Assembly: GCF_011455695.1 (NCBI RefSeq)
Contig: NZ_CP015030.1
Location: 1,612,001-1,676,000, forward strand
DNA from: Mannheimia granulomatis
GTDB lineage: Bacteria > Pseudomonadota > Gammaproteobacteria > Enterobacterales > Pasteurellaceae
DNA length: 64,000 nucleotides
Reading direction: 5' to 3'
This document shows positions 1-8,910 of the stretch, piece by piece. How positions within the stretch are numbered: the stretch's first letter is position 1; each line of letters begins with the position of its first letter. The notes under the pieces were generated by a model that saw only the letters and a list, made by a program, of their open reading frames with translations, was not told the origin of the DNA and searched no databases. Made by a program: the position numbers and the translations under genes.

Positions 1-686
1 ACCCGAATGTCACAAGCGGTCAATTTTGGGATTAATTTTTCCAATAATGTCGTTTTGCCGGTGCCGCTGTAGCCTGTAATGGCAAGGGTTTTAATCGGGA
101 AGGGAGAAGAAACTTGCGCCAATTCATCCAATGTATTGAAATTGCTAAAGGCAGTCTTTTGGTCAGAAAAATCTACCGCCACACTTTTTTGCGATTGGAA
201 AAACCAAAGCAAACGACGTTCACCGGAAACTAAATATTGCTTTAATACCTCTTTAAGAGAACGATGTACTAAAGCAAAGGTTGGGTGCGCTCGTTCACCA
301 TCGTGGGCATAGGCAATGTTAGCATCATTAATACGCAATGCCGTGTATAATTTTTGCAGCAAATTAGCCGGCAGAAACGGGCTGTCGCACGGCACAAAGA
401 GCAGATAATCGCTATCAATTTGTTCTAAACCGGATAACATTCCGCTTAACGGACCCTGGAAATCAGGCAAGCTGTCCCGATAATGAGGCAAGTCTGGATA
501 AAACTGCTGATATTGTTTGAACTCTCGGTTGATATTAAGCCAAATATCATCCACTTGTGGGGAAAGTTTCGCTAAAATATGGGAAATGAGTAGCTTTTCA
601 TTTAAAAGTTGTAACCCTTTTTCAACTCCCTTCATTCTACGTGCCAATCCACCAGCTAAAATAACCGCACTTATTTCTTCTGCCAT
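1..686 (-). CDS. mobA: Fused MobA-MobB molybdenum cofactor protein, C-terminus outside window
   Basis: Attaches GMP to molybdopterin in the cytoplasm to form the guanine dinucleotide cofactor used by enzymes such as the NapA and TMAO reductase encoded in this window. The frame runs unbroken from the ATG at 686 to the window edge (228 codons seen). Residues 8-24 carry the nucleotidyltransferase signature LAGG...RM..VEKGL, and DGERAHPTF and GERR follow as in MobA. After about residue 190 the chain continues without a stop into a MobB-type P-loop, GYSGTGKTT, at residues 205-213. In E. coli these are two genes, so this is a fusion. A Lys replaces the usual Gly after RM. The neighbour yihD matches the enterobacterial mob-yihD order. 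The end lies outside the window. Confidence 0.9.
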   Translation of the reverse strand, partial: MAEEISAVILAGGLARRMKGVEKGLQLLNEKLLISHILAKLSPQVDDIWLNINREFKQYQQFYPDLPHYRDSLPDFQGPLSGMLSGLEQIDSDYLLFVPCDSPFLPANLLQKLYTALRINDANIAYAHDGERAHPTFALVHRSLKEVLKQYLVSGERRLLWFFQSQKSVAVDFSDQKTAFSNFNTLDELAQVSSPFPIKTLAITGYSGTGKTTLLEKLIPKLTACDIR

Positions 687-773
687 CTTCTCCACCCTTA
701 ATTTTTTGCAAAAATAGGGCTAAAAGTATATTATTCCGCATAATTTTCAACAAGATCTTTAAGGGGCAAAAAG

Positions 774-1043
774 ATGAAGTGTAAACGTTTAGAAGAGTTG
801 CTTGAATTACTTAGCGAGCATTGGCGTAAAAACCCAGATTTACATTTAATCGACATACTACAACAACTTTCGGTAGAAGTTGGTGAACCGAATAATTATG
901 CAGCCTTGCGTGATGAAGTATTGATTTACCAATTAAAAATGCGAAATGCGGATAAACATGAGCCGATTCCGGGCATTAAAAAAGATTATGAAGAGGATTT
1001 TAAAACTGCTTTATTGCGTGCGCGTGGAATTTTAAACGATTAA
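774..1043 (+). CDS. yihD: YihD family protein (DUF1040)
   Basis: Small cytoplasmic protein of 89 residues and unknown biochemical role. It keeps the family's fixed N-terminus (MKCKRL) and the strongly conserved C-terminal block KDYEEDFKTALLRARG, and has the same length as E. coli YihD. The start has an AAGGGG ribosome site 7-12 bases upstream. It lies between the divergent mobAB and dsbA. In E. coli yihD is followed by srkA and then dsbA, whereas here dsbA follows directly and srkA is absent. No signal peptide or membrane segment is visible. Confidence 0.9.
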   Translation: MKCKRLEELLELLSEHWRKNPDLHLIDILQQLSVEVGEPNNYAALRDEVLIYQLKMRNADKHEPIPGIKKDYEEDFKTALLRARGILND

Positions 1044-1102
1044 GTTTGTCTGAGTTCACATCTATTATTTATCTATTTCTCAACATTTTGAAGGAATCAT
1101 TT

Positions 1103-1741
1103 ATGAAAAAATTTGCATTAAAAACTGCTTTTATTGCACTTTCTGCACTTTGTGCTTTTAATACCACAGCATTCGCAGCGGATCCCACTGCCGGCAAAGA
1201 ATATATTGAAGTACGCAAAGCGCCTTCAGCCCAAAAAGAAGTGGTGGAATTTTTCTCTTTCTACTGCCCACACTGCTATGATTTTGAGCTAAGTTACAAA
1301 ATCCCATCTCAAATTAAAGCTAAATTACCGGCAGACACTAAATTAGTACAATATCATGTAAATTTTTTGGGTGGTCAATCTGAAAATCTCACTCGTGCTT
1401 GGGCATTAGCAATGGCGTTAGGAGCAGAAGATAAAGTCAAAACAGCTCTATTTGAAGCTGCCCGTAAAGATTCATTGAAATCGATGGACGATATTCGTGC
1501 CGTCTTTTTAGCAAACGGCATTACCGCTGAACAATTTGATAACGGTATTAATAGCTTCGCGGTAAACGGTTTAGTGAACAAACAGGTTCAACTAGCAGAA
1601 GATTTCCAAATTCGTGGTGTTCCGGCATTTTTTGTAAACGGTCAATATCAGCTTAATTTAGAAGGTTTTACCGATTCAAGCTCAACAAATGACTTTATCA
1701 AGCGTTATATTGATGCAGTCGTGTTCTTAAGCAAAAAATAA
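1103..1741 (+). CDS. dsbA: Thiol:disulfide interchange protein DsbA
   Basis: Periplasmic oxidase that inserts disulfide bonds into exported proteins and is reoxidised by DsbB. The 212-residue product starts at the ATG at 1103 (AAGGAA site upstream), although the frame is open further up. It has a signal peptide of about 25 residues (cleavage near AFA/ADP), the CPHC active site at residues 55-58 in a thioredoxin fold, and the cis-proline loop RGVPAFFVNG near the C-terminus. It lies 60 bases after yihD and ends in a strong hairpin terminator. Many extracytoplasmic proteins of this window, including c-type cytochromes, belong to the compartment it serves. Confidence 0.95.
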   Translation: MKKFALKTAFIALSALCAFNTTAFAADPTAGKEYIEVRKAPSAQKEVVEFFSFYCPHCYDFELSYKIPSQIKAKLPADTKLVQYHVNFLGGQSENLTRAWALAMALGAEDKVKTALFEAARKDSLKSMDDIRAVFLANGITAEQFDNGINSFAVNGLVNKQVQLAEDFQIRGVPAFFVNGQYQLNLEGFTDSSSTNDFIKRYIDAVVFLSKK

Positions 1742-1753
1742 TTGAGATAATCA

Positions 1754-1785
1754 ATGCCGAATAGAAAATTCTATTCGGCATTTTT
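1754..1785 (+). terminator. Rho-independent terminator of dsbA
   Basis: Perfect 11-bp stem (1754-1764 with 1771-1781), six-base loop and T-run, 12 bases after the dsbA stop. Confidence 0.85.
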
Positions 1786-1826
1786 ACTGGTTAGTGCGAA
1801 GATCATTTCAAAAGATAGGAATTAAA

Positions 1827-2120
1827 ATGCGTAAAACCATGCAACAAAAGGCAGAAGAAGCTCACAATATGTGTAAATTAAAAGGAGACTCTCTGCTAGA
1901 TAACAGCAACCGTCAGATAAGTTTTGAAGCGGTTTATAACAGCGAAGATGAAGCTTTACAAGCGGTCGAATTTTTTACACAAAAAGCAAAATCGGTGGAA
2001 ACCGAACCTTGCGAAATCCAAACTGAAATCAGTCTTGTCGAAGAAGGGTTTCTGATGAAAATGTGGATAGAATTTAGCTGTGAAGCAGAAGTAATTTTAT
2101 TCCAAATGGCACTTCGATAA
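1827..2120 (+). CDS. YfcZ/YiiS family protein (DUF406)
   Basis: Small cytoplasmic protein of 97 residues. The C-terminal half matches the DUF406 family of E. coli YfcZ and YiiS: AKSVETEPCEI, then a beta-rich stretch ending in FSCEAEVILFQMALR. Function is unknown in the family. I place the start at the ATG at 1827 because an AGGA site lies about 7 bases upstream; upstream in-frame starts would run back towards the dsbA terminator. It stands alone between the dsbA terminator and a convergent terminator shared with srmB. Confidence 0.8.
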   Translation: MRKTMQQKAEEAHNMCKLKGDSLLDNSNRQISFEAVYNSEDEALQAVEFFTQKAKSVETEPCEIQTEISLVEEGFLMKMWIEFSCEAEVILFQMALR

Positions 2121-2126
2121 TGCTAA

Positions 2127-2187
2127 AACAAGCGGTTATTTTTTGTAAGATTTTTGCAAAAAATCATGTAAAAATAACCGCTTGTAT
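2127..2187. terminator. Bidirectional terminator made of an inverted uptake-signal pair
   Basis: ACAAGCGGTTATTTTT at 2128-2143 is mirrored by its complement ending at 2185. It lies between the convergent DUF406 gene and srmB and has T-runs on both strands. Confidence 0.75.
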
Positions 2188-2189
2188 TC

Positions 2190-3524
2190 TTACGCCTGTT
2201 TAACCACTGCCGACTCGCTGCTTGGCTTACGGCGTTTGCCGATATTTTTAGTATCTTTGTGGCGAACTTTCACTTTCTGTTTTGCCGCCTCTTTTTTCAC
2301 TTCTTTTTTCTTTTTAATACGAGCCTTTTCTTTTTTGCTGGTGATATTTAGCTCAGCATCTTTCGGTGCTTTCGTGCGTGGCTCTAAGCCCTCAATAATA
2401 CGAGGTTTTAACGCCTCTTCAGTGTAGCGTTTAATTTTACCAAGTAGCTTATAATCATGAGCTTCCACTAACGAAATCGCCGAGCCTTTTTTGCCTGCGC
2501 GAGCGGTTCGCCCAATACGATGTAAGTAAGTATCAGCACTATAAGGCAAATCGTAGTTAATCACAAAATCCACATCGTCAATGTCAATTCCTCGAGCCGC
2601 TACATCGGTCGCAACCAACACATTTACCACACCCTCTTTTAGACGGGAAATGGCTTGATTACGTTGAGTTTGAGCCATTTCTCCCTCAAGGTAGGTGGAA
2701 CGTAGCCCACGCTTACGGAGGGTTTCGCTAAGCTCTCGCACATCTTCACGGCGGCGAACAAACACAATCGCTTTTCCAATCGAAAACTCCCCGATTAGGC
2801 GAGCCAATAGCTTGGTTTTATGTTCCACATTATCTGCATGATAATACCATTGCTGGATTTTTTTACGCTCACGGCGGCTTGGTTCGGCATCCACTTTAAT
2901 CGGATCATTTAATAAACGGTTGGAAAAATCGTCCAATAATTCACCCTCAAGCGTCGCGGAAAAAAGCCAAGTATATTTACGCCAGCGGGTTTCAGCAGCA
3001 ATTTTTTCTGCATCTTGCCCAAAGCCCATTTGCAACATTCGGTCTGCCTCATCAAAAATAAGAATTTCTACCGCCCGGCAATCAAAATTTTCTTCTTTGA
3101 TGTATTGCATTAAACGCCCCGGTGTTGCAACTACAATATCTTGATTGCTGTTAAACACTTCACCGTGATTTTGGTAAGCCACACCACCGGTAATAGTTGC
3201 GATGCTCAATTTAGTAAACTGAGCTAACTCTTGCGCCTGCTCTGCTACTTGCATTGCCAATTCACGGGTTGGGGTCAAAATCAAAATACGTGGAGCGCCC
3301 GGCTTACGGCGTGGATAATCAAGCAAATGCTGAATGGCCGGTAGTAAAAAAGCAGCTGTTTTACCTGTGCCGGTTGGAGCAGAGCCAAGCAAATCTCTCC
3401 CTTCCAAAGCAGCAGGAATAGTGGCTTGTTGAATAGATGTTGGGCGGCTATAGCCTTTTTTTGCTAAGGCTTTAAGTAGTTGAGGGTGTAAATCTAATTC
3501 CTCAAATGTAGTTAATTGGGTCAT
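2190..3524 (-). CDS. srmB: DEAD-box ATP-dependent RNA helicase SrmB
   Basis: RNA helicase that helps early assembly of the 50S ribosomal subunit. The 444-residue protein shows the Q motif near residues 27-32, Walker A (PTGTGKT) at 50-56, PTREL, TPGR, the DEAD box at 158-161, SAT, and the C-terminal helicase motifs ARGID and HRIGRTARAG. It ends in a Lys/Arg-rich basic tail typical of SrmB. The start at 3524 gives the expected MTQLTTFEEL beginning; ten more upstream codons are open, but the homologous N-terminus favours 3524. It reads toward the DUF406 gene and diverges from grxA. Confidence 0.92.
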   Translation of the reverse strand: MTQLTTFEELDLHPQLLKALAKKGYSRPTSIQQATIPAALEGRDLLGSAPTGTGKTAAFLLPAIQHLLDYPRRKPGAPRILILTPTRELAMQVAEQAQELAQFTKLSIATITGGVAYQNHGEVFNSNQDIVVATPGRLMQYIKEENFDCRAVEILIFDEADRMLQMGFGQDAEKIAAETRWRKYTWLFSATLEGELLDDFSNRLLNDPIKVDAEPSRRERKKIQQWYYHADNVEHKTKLLARLIGEFSIGKAIVFVRRREDVRELSETLRKRGLRSTYLEGEMAQTQRNQAISRLKEGVVNVLVATDVAARGIDIDDVDFVINYDLPYSADTYLHRIGRTARAGKKGSAISLVEAHDYKLLGKIKRYTEEALKPRIIEGLEPRTKAPKDAELNITSKKEKARIKKKKEVKKEAAKQKVKVRHKDTKNIGKRRKPSSESAVVKQA

Positions 3525-3671
3525 TTCTTTTTCTCTAATCATGAATTTCCCCAAAGTATATCATATTAACGGCGTAGGGTGATGGTGAATAAAGTTATCC
3601 TCAAATTTGCAAAAGATTGCTAAAATATGACCGCTTGCAAAGCGATAATCTTATTTTAGAAGGAAAATAGT

Positions 3672-3935
3672 ATGTTTGTTGAGATTTATGGACGTTATTC
3701 TTGCCCATATTGCACCCGTGCAAAAGCATTAGCGGAAAAAATGAAAGCGGAATTAAGCGATTTTGATTTCAAATTTATCGATATGATTACAGAAAATATC
3801 TCAAAAAAAGATTTAGAACCGCGTGTCGGCAAGCCGGTTGCCACGGTTCCACAAATTTTTATAGACGACACTCACGTTGGTGGCTGCACCGATTTCCAAG
3901 CATTTGTGAAAAGCAAATTTGGCATTGAAGTCTAA
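3672..3935 (+). CDS. grxA: Glutaredoxin 1
   Basis: Glutathione-dependent cytoplasmic disulfide reductase of 87 residues; its partners include ribonucleotide reductase and OxyR. The dithiol centre CPYC is at residues 11-14, followed by the TVPQIF cis-proline loop and the glutathione-binding GG-CTDF segment. The length and KDLEPRVGKPVATVPQIF block match GrxA rather than GrxC. AAGGAAAA precedes the ATG. It diverges from srmB and ends at a bidirectional uptake-sequence terminator. Confidence 0.92.
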   Translation: MFVEIYGRYSCPYCTRAKALAEKMKAELSDFDFKFIDMITENISKKDLEPRVGKPVATVPQIFIDDTHVGGCTDFQAFVKSKFGIEV

Positions 3936-3944
3936 TAAAACGCA

Positions 3945-3976
3945 AATGACCGCTTTTACAAGCGGTCATTTTTTTG
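3945..3976. terminator. Bidirectional terminator from paired uptake-signal sequences
   Basis: 11-bp stem (3945-3955 with 3960-3970), four-base loop, then seven T. It serves grxA and, on the other strand, the short gene ending at 3995. Confidence 0.85.
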
Positions 3977-3994
3977 CTTATTTTTGCAATAATG

Positions 3995-4090
3995 TTACTC
4001 TTTTGGTAAGCGTTTAACCGCAAAGATTAAACCGCCCCAGATGATTACCATTGCAACCACCATCGTAATAATTGCTGCTGAACTCATCAT
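3995..4090 (-). CDS. Methionine/alanine importer small subunit-like membrane peptide
   Basis: A 31-residue peptide beginning [10 protein letters not shown] with one membrane-spanning segment (about residues 5-25) and the basic end AVKRLPKE. Its ATG overlaps the stop of the upstream sodium-dependent transporter by one base (TAATG), with GGAGAA as ribosome site. A short single-span peptide translationally coupled to an NSS-family transporter is the hallmark of MetS-type small subunits (as in the Corynebacterium MetPS system). The role as a subunit needed for transport is inferred from the family and position. It is too short for most gene callers. Confidence 0.8.
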   Translation of the reverse strand: MMSSAAIITMVVAMVIIWGGLIFAVKRLPKE

Positions 4091-5595
4091 TATTCTCCTT
4101 TTGGTTCATTTTTCCAAGATAATTTGGAAAGTAGGTAAGCCACAACCACTAAGCCGATTGCCATTCCCCAACCGAAGGTATTCACAAACCAGCTTGGGTA
4201 GCCTTCGTAACCTTCACGGTACACTTTGCTGATTTCGCTAAACAGCATAAATGCTAATACGCCCGAAGTGATGACGATACATAAACGCCAGATAAAGCCG
4301 ACTTTGAATGAAGAGACTTCGTTTAAGTGTTTCTCTAATGTGCTGAGTTTTTCGTTAGTTACAATCGCAATCAGTGAAACAAACGCCACTGCAACGATAC
4401 CGAATTGGTTCACGAATTTATCCATAACATCTAACATTGGTAAGCCGGTTGTTGTACCGAATAAGAGTACAGACACGACCATCATCGGAATACCTACGAT
4501 TAAGGTGGCTTTCACACGGCCTGCATTCAGTTTATCTTGTACCGCAGAAACGATAACTTCCACAACAGAGATGAAAGAAGTTAATGCTGCAAAGGTAAGT
4601 GAACCGAAGAACAGTACGCCGACTAATGCACCCATTGGCGCTTGGTTAATAATAGTTGGGAAGGCGAAGAAGGCTAAACCGATACCACCTTTTGCCACTT
4701 CATTCACTTCTTGACCAGCAGATAATGCCATAAAGCCAAGTGCGGCAAATACACCGATACCTGCTAATAATTCAAAGGCACTGTTCGCAAAACCTACTAC
4801 TAAACCTGAACCGGTTAGGTCAGTTTTTGGTTTCAGGTATGAAGAGTAAGTAATCATGATCCCGAAACAGATGGAGAGTGAGAAGAAGATTTGACCGTAA
4901 GCGGCAATCCATACACTTGGATCAGAGAGTTTGTCCCAGTTTGGTGTAAACAACGCATCTAAGCCTTTTGCTGCCCCTGGTAAAGTTAATGAGTAACCCA
5001 CTAATACAAGGAACATCACGACCAATAACGGCATTAAAATGTTAGAGGAGGCAGAGATACCTTTTTTGATCCCTAATGCCAATACAGCAATCGCCACCAG
5101 CCATACTGCGATTAATGGACCTGTGACCATACCGACAAATTCAAAGCTCACACCTTGTGAAATATCACCCATTTTCAGGAATTCGCCGATAAAGAAATCC
5201 ACCGGTTTGTCGCCCCATGCCCCTGTTAATGAGAAGTAAGTATAGCTTGCTGCCCAGCCGAGAACGACCGCATAGTAGATCCCGATGATCACGTTGATTA
5301 ACACTTGCCACCAACCGAAGGTTTCAAATTTCGGGCTGAAACGGCGGAAAGATAACGGTGCACCACCACGATATTTATGACCAATTGCATAGTCTAAGAA
5401 CAGCAGTGGGATACCTGCGGTTAATAAGGCAATAATATATGGCAGAATAAATGCACCACCACCGTTTTCATAAGTAGTATAAGGGAAACGCCAGATGTTT
5501 CCTAAGCCGACAGCGGAACCAATGGCCGCCATAATAAATGCACCACGTCCGGAAAAAGTTTCTCTTTGTGGTGCGTTAGATGATTGATTAGACAC
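4090..5595 (-). CDS. Sodium-dependent amino-acid transporter (NSS/SNF family)
   Basis: Inner-membrane Na+-coupled importer, 501 residues, about 11-12 membrane spans. The unwound first helix with the Na+/substrate-binding signature [14 protein letters not shown] lies near residues 26-39. The substrate is probably a neutral amino acid; the coupled MetS-like peptide suggests methionine or alanine. Translation starts at a GTG (5595) behind GAGG. The downstream peptide gene overlaps its stop by one base. The upstream 335 bases are very AT-rich and presumably hold its promoter. Confidence 0.88.
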   Translation of the reverse strand: MSNQSSNAPQRETFSGRGAFIMAAIGSAVGLGNIWRFPYTTYENGGGAFILPYIIALLTAGIPLLFLDYAIGHKYRGGAPLSFRRFSPKFETFGWWQVLINVIIGIYYAVVLGWAASYTYFSLTGAWGDKPVDFFIGEFLKMGDISQGVSFEFVGMVTGPLIAVWLVAIAVLALGIKKGISASSNILMPLLVVMFLVLVGYSLTLPGAAKGLDALFTPNWDKLSDPSVWIAAYGQIFFSLSICFGIMITYSSYLKPKTDLTGSGLVVGFANSAFELLAGIGVFAALGFMALSAGQEVNEVAKGGIGLAFFAFPTIINQAPMGALVGVLFFGSLTFAALTSFISVVEVIVSAVQDKLNAGRVKATLIVGIPMMVVSVLLFGTTTGLPMLDVMDKFVNQFGIVAVAFVSLIAIVTNEKLSTLEKHLNEVSSFKVGFIWRLCIVITSGVLAFMLFSEISKVYREGYEGYPSWFVNTFGWGMAIGLVVVAYLLSKLSWKNEPKGE

Positions 5596-5930
5596 GGGAA
5601 TACCTCAAACTGATTCAGTTTTATATTAAATGAGTATTAAATTTTGTGAAATGCGATTTGCTCACATTTTAAGAGCGGAATATGCACAAATTCTGATTAA
5701 ATGTAAAGTAGAAAAATAAAGCAAAACTGACAAAAAACACCAAAATCACAATATAAAAAACTAATAAAAACATAAAAATCAAACAAAAAATCTAAAAAAT
5801 AATATATAAAAGTTGAATATAAATAAAAAAAGCGAATACATTAGAATAATCATTTATATTCGTTTTTAACAAAAAAATAACACATTATTTGTACAAATAA
5901 TGTGTTATTAGAAAAGGTTAAGATAAAAAA
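5596..5930. other. AT-rich intergenic region between transporter and yfjD
   Basis: These 335 bases hold no credible gene. Near the transporter start is a short palindrome AAACTGATTCAGTTT (5608-5622). The middle is almost pure A/T with A-tracts. The end carries the yfjD terminator palindrome. Confidence 0.6.
5870..5909 (-). terminator. Long palindromic terminator of yfjD
   Basis: A perfect 34-base palindrome (5876-5909, centred on GTAC at 5891-5894) lies just after the yfjD stop and is followed on the minus strand by a T-run (the A7 at 5871-5877). Confidence 0.75.
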
Positions 5931-7226
5931 TTAACTTAATTGAGCTTCCGTATTCTCAGACTCTTCTGTAGATAAATATTCTACTTTAGCTTGCTTCACC
6001 ATATTTTCACTGACTTCTAGAATAGTTACTTTCAAGTTATATAACTCAAATTCCATGCCTTCATCCGGAATTTTTTCTAAATGCTCCAAAATCAGACCAT
6101 TAAAAGTTCTCACTTCTTCTAAAGGCAGAGCCCAATTAAATAACTTATTTAAATCACGTAGATTTGCTGACCCCTCAATAATCACAGTACCATCTGATTG
6201 AGGCTGAACTTCCTGTTCAAGCGTTGGAGCAGAAGAGGTGGTAAACTCCCCTACAATCTCCTCTAAAATATCAGCTAGTGTCACCAAACCTTTAATATCG
6301 CCATATTCATCAACTACTAAACCAATTTTCTCTTTATTGGCTTTAAAGTTCATTAACTGAGTAGTAAGTGGCGTACCTTCAGGAATAAAATAAATCTCAT
6401 CAATAGCACGAATGAGCATTTCTTTGGTAAATTCGTTCTTCTCAAGCATTAGACGAAAAGCTTCACGCACACGTAAAATACCGAGAATATTGTTATCCAT
6501 ATCGCCTTTATAGATAATCACCCGAGCGTGTGGTGCATGGTTGAGCTGACGCATAATGGCTTTCCAATCATCGTCAATATCAATACCACTAATATCATTA
6601 CGAGGCACCATAATATCGTCTACCGTGACCTTTTCCATATCTAAAATAGAAACTAACATCTCACGATGTTCTTCGGGAATAAATTTACCGGCATCTAATA
6701 CCACGCTGCGTAGTTCTTCAGCACTTAAACCTTGTTTATCCTTTTTCTGAATACGCAGCAGCTTCATCAAGCCGTTAATAATCATATTCATCAAAAAGAC
6801 GATTGGGCTAAGTAGTTTTTTTAATGGAGTCAGAATAAAGCTGGCAAAAAAACCGACTTTTTCAGGATAAATTGCCGCAATAGTTTTAGGTAAAATTTCA
6901 GAGAAAACTAACATAACAAATGTTAGTAAACCGGTTGCAATCGCAATGCCAGCCTCACCGGAAAGCTGCATTCCTATCATAGTCGCAATAGCTGAAGCGG
7001 CGATATTAACCAAGTTATTACAAATTAAGATAAGGCTAAGTAGCACGTCTGTGCGTGCCAAGAGTTTTTCCGCTAATTTTGCGCCTTTATGCCCTTGAGC
7101 TGCCAGGTGTCTCATTTTATAGCGGTTTAAAGACATCAGCCCGGTTTCCGAGCCTGAGAAAAAAGCAGAGAGTACTAAAAGAATAGCTAAGGTAATAAAT
7201 AAACTACTCAGGGGAATACTGTCCAA
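5931..7226 (-). CDS. yfjD: CNNM/CorC family membrane protein YfjD (CorB-like)
   Basis: Inner-membrane protein of the CNNM/HlyC-CorC family, linked to Mg2+/Co2+ efflux or homeostasis. Order: an N-terminal CNNM domain with about four hydrophobic segments (signature SAFFSGSETG), paired CBS domains (IMVPRNDI... and a second ending LVTLADILEEIVGEF), then a C-terminal CorC_HlyC domain. I choose the TTG at 7226: it has an AGGA site eight bases away and aligns residue for residue with E. coli CorB. The longer ATG form (7253) would begin inside the T-tract of the preceding terminator. It follows ypjD, as in E. coli. Confidence 0.87.
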   Translation of the reverse strand: MDSIPLSSLFITLAILLVLSAFFSGSETGLMSLNRYKMRHLAAQGHKGAKLAEKLLARTDVLLSLILICNNLVNIAASAIATMIGMQLSGEAGIAIATGLLTFVMLVFSEILPKTIAAIYPEKVGFFASFILTPLKKLLSPIVFLMNMIINGLMKLLRIQKKDKQGLSAEELRSVVLDAGKFIPEEHREMLVSILDMEKVTVDDIMVPRNDISGIDIDDDWKAIMRQLNHAPHARVIIYKGDMDNNILGILRVREAFRLMLEKNEFTKEMLIRAIDEIYFIPEGTPLTTQLMNFKANKEKIGLVVDEYGDIKGLVTLADILEEIVGEFTTSSAPTLEQEVQPQSDGTVIIEGSANLRDLNKLFNWALPLEEVRTFNGLILEHLEKIPDEGMEFELYNLKVTILEVSENMVKQAKVEYLSTEESENTEAQLS

Positions 7227-7251
7227 AATTGAATTCCTATGTAAATTAATC

Positions 7252-7288
7252 AAAAAAATTATTGCAGCTCTTTATTTTATGCTGCAAT
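7252..7288 (-). terminator. Probable terminator between ypjD and yfjD
   Basis: 8-bp stem (7261-7268 with 7281-7288), 12-base loop, and a run of T on the minus strand (7252-7258). It would attenuate read-through from ypjD into yfjD. Confidence 0.5.
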
Positions 7289-7351
7289 AACTCACGCCGT
7301 CCTTAACACCGACTTGCAAAAAATTTAGCTTTTCTGACCGCTTGTAAAGGG

Positions 7352-8149
7352 TTAATGAACGATAATTCGGCTACCAAAATAGCCTATTGAGAGCAATATC
7401 ATACCCGAAATCGAATAAATAAGCACCCGCTTTCCACGCCAACGTAATTTCCACTGTCCTAATAGCTGAACACAGTAGACCAACCACGCCAGTCCGGAGA
7501 AAATTGCTTTATGAATATGTTCCGGAGCAAAAAAATTATGTAGATAAATCATGCCCGAAATCAAGGTTAAAGTAAGCATTGCCTGTGCAGCCAAAGTTAA
7601 TGTGAAAAAGTGACGCTCAACCGACATCAAAGGTGGCAAAATAGGGCAAAAGAACATTTTTTTGCTTTTTAGCTGTCTATCCAGCCACTTTAATTGAAAA
7701 GCATAAATTAAGGCTAGGAAAAATAGAGCATAAGAAAATAAAGCAATACCTAAGTGGAATAATAAACCCGCATTCTCTTGTAAGTGGCGGATAAAACTAC
7801 CTTTTACAAAACTGGCAACCGATACACTGCAAATGGCAAAAGCATAAACGATAATCAGTGGAAACCATGCGGTTTTCCATTTTATTAACGCAAATGTTAC
7901 GCAAATTGCCATGATAAAACTCATCAACGAAAGTACATTGGTTACCGTAAAATTTTGACCCGAAATTAAAATAAGATCGCCATATAACACTGCAGAATGC
8001 AAAATAATCGCCAACATACCTAATCCAAAGACTAAGGTAATATTCGGCTTTTTATTTACTGTGGTTGCATTTTCTAAGTTTACCAGCGTTGGGGCAACCC
8101 AAAGCAAGGTTAACGCATAAGCAACTATTGCTAAGGCAGGAAGTAACAT
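7352..8149 (-). CDS. ypjD: Inner-membrane protein YpjD (cytochrome c assembly/CcsA-like)
   Basis: Polytopic membrane protein, 265 residues, about eight hydrophobic segments, related to the CcmC/CcsA cytochrome c assembly family. Conserved His residues sit in or beside the spans (HSAVLYGDLI, HLGIALFSYALF, HKAIFSGLAWLVY), the last resembling the heme-handling region of the family. A heme role for YpjD itself is not established. It is upstream of yfjD in the same direction, as in E. coli, and diverges from yceD. Confidence 0.82.
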   Translation of the reverse strand: MLLPALAIVAYALTLLWVAPTLVNLENATTVNKKPNITLVFGLGMLAIILHSAVLYGDLILISGQNFTVTNVLSLMSFIMAICVTFALIKWKTAWFPLIIVYAFAICSVSVASFVKGSFIRHLQENAGLLFHLGIALFSYALFFLALIYAFQLKWLDRQLKSKKMFFCPILPPLMSVERHFFTLTLAAQAMLTLTLISGMIYLHNFFAPEHIHKAIFSGLAWLVYCVQLLGQWKLRWRGKRVLIYSISGMILLSIGYFGSRIIVH

Positions 8150-8369
8150 TTTTCTCGAATCTCGTAAAATAAATAAGAATAATTTTCAGAATTTTAATCA
8201 AAAGTATCAGTTTTCGCTAGTTTTTGCTATGGTTAGATGAAAAATTACCCTAGAAAATAACCACTTTTTATTTTAAGTCAAACCGTCGCTTTTATATGAA
8301 AGGATATATTCATCAAAAAAATAATTTTCCTTTGACTAATTTCCTTTCTATCTGTAATATGCACACCCT

Positions 8370-8894
8370 ATGCAAAAGGTAAAACTACCCCTTACTATTG
8401 ACCCGTACAAAGACGCTCAGCGTCGAGTGGATTATGAAGGTTACATTTCAAGTGAGCTTCTAAAACGCTTGGGTGAATCAGTATGTAACGTGCTAAGTGA
8501 TGCACAAGTTACTCTATCGTTATATGTCGATCCACAACGTTTGACTGTGATTAAAGGCACAGCAACCGTTGATGTGGAGTTTGACTGCCAACGTTGTGGT
8601 GACCCGTTTACACAAACGCTAGACTGTTCATTTAGTTTCAGTCCGGTGTCTAACATGGATCAGGCGGACATCTTGCCCGAAATTTATGAACCTATCGAAG
8701 TAAACGAGTTCGGTGAAGTAAATTTACTAGAAATGATTGAAGATGAATTTATTCTTGAATTACCTCTAGTCCCGATGCATAGTGAAGAACACTGTGAAGT
8801 GTCCGGTGTCGAACAGGTATTTGGTGAATTGCCTGAAGAATTGGCAAAAAAACCAAATCCGTTCGCAATATTAGCTAATTTAAAGAAAAACTAG
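8370..8894 (+). CDS. yceD: YceD, large ribosomal RNA accumulation protein (DUF177)
   Basis: Cytoplasmic protein of 174 residues, implicated in 23S rRNA accumulation. It shows the DUF177 features: a CxxC pair (C73, C76 in [10 protein letters not shown]), the acidic middle, and the conserved [19 protein letters not shown] block that marks the family. It is the first gene of the classical yceD-rpmF-plsX run. Only 16 bases separate it from rpmF, so co-transcription is likely. Confidence 0.9.
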   Translation: MQKVKLPLTIDPYKDAQRRVDYEGYISSELLKRLGESVCNVLSDAQVTLSLYVDPQRLTVIKGTATVDVEFDCQRCGDPFTQTLDCSFSFSPVSNMDQADILPEIYEPIEVNEFGEVNLLEMIEDEFILELPLVPMHSEEHCEVSGVEQVFGELPEELAKKPNPFAILANLKKN

Positions 8895-8910
8895 ATCTAG
8901 GAGAAAGCCC

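Noticed and set aside
5650-5675. TGTGA and TCACA words resembling a CRP site
   Set aside because: The half-sites are 12 bases apart rather than six, which does not fit CRP.
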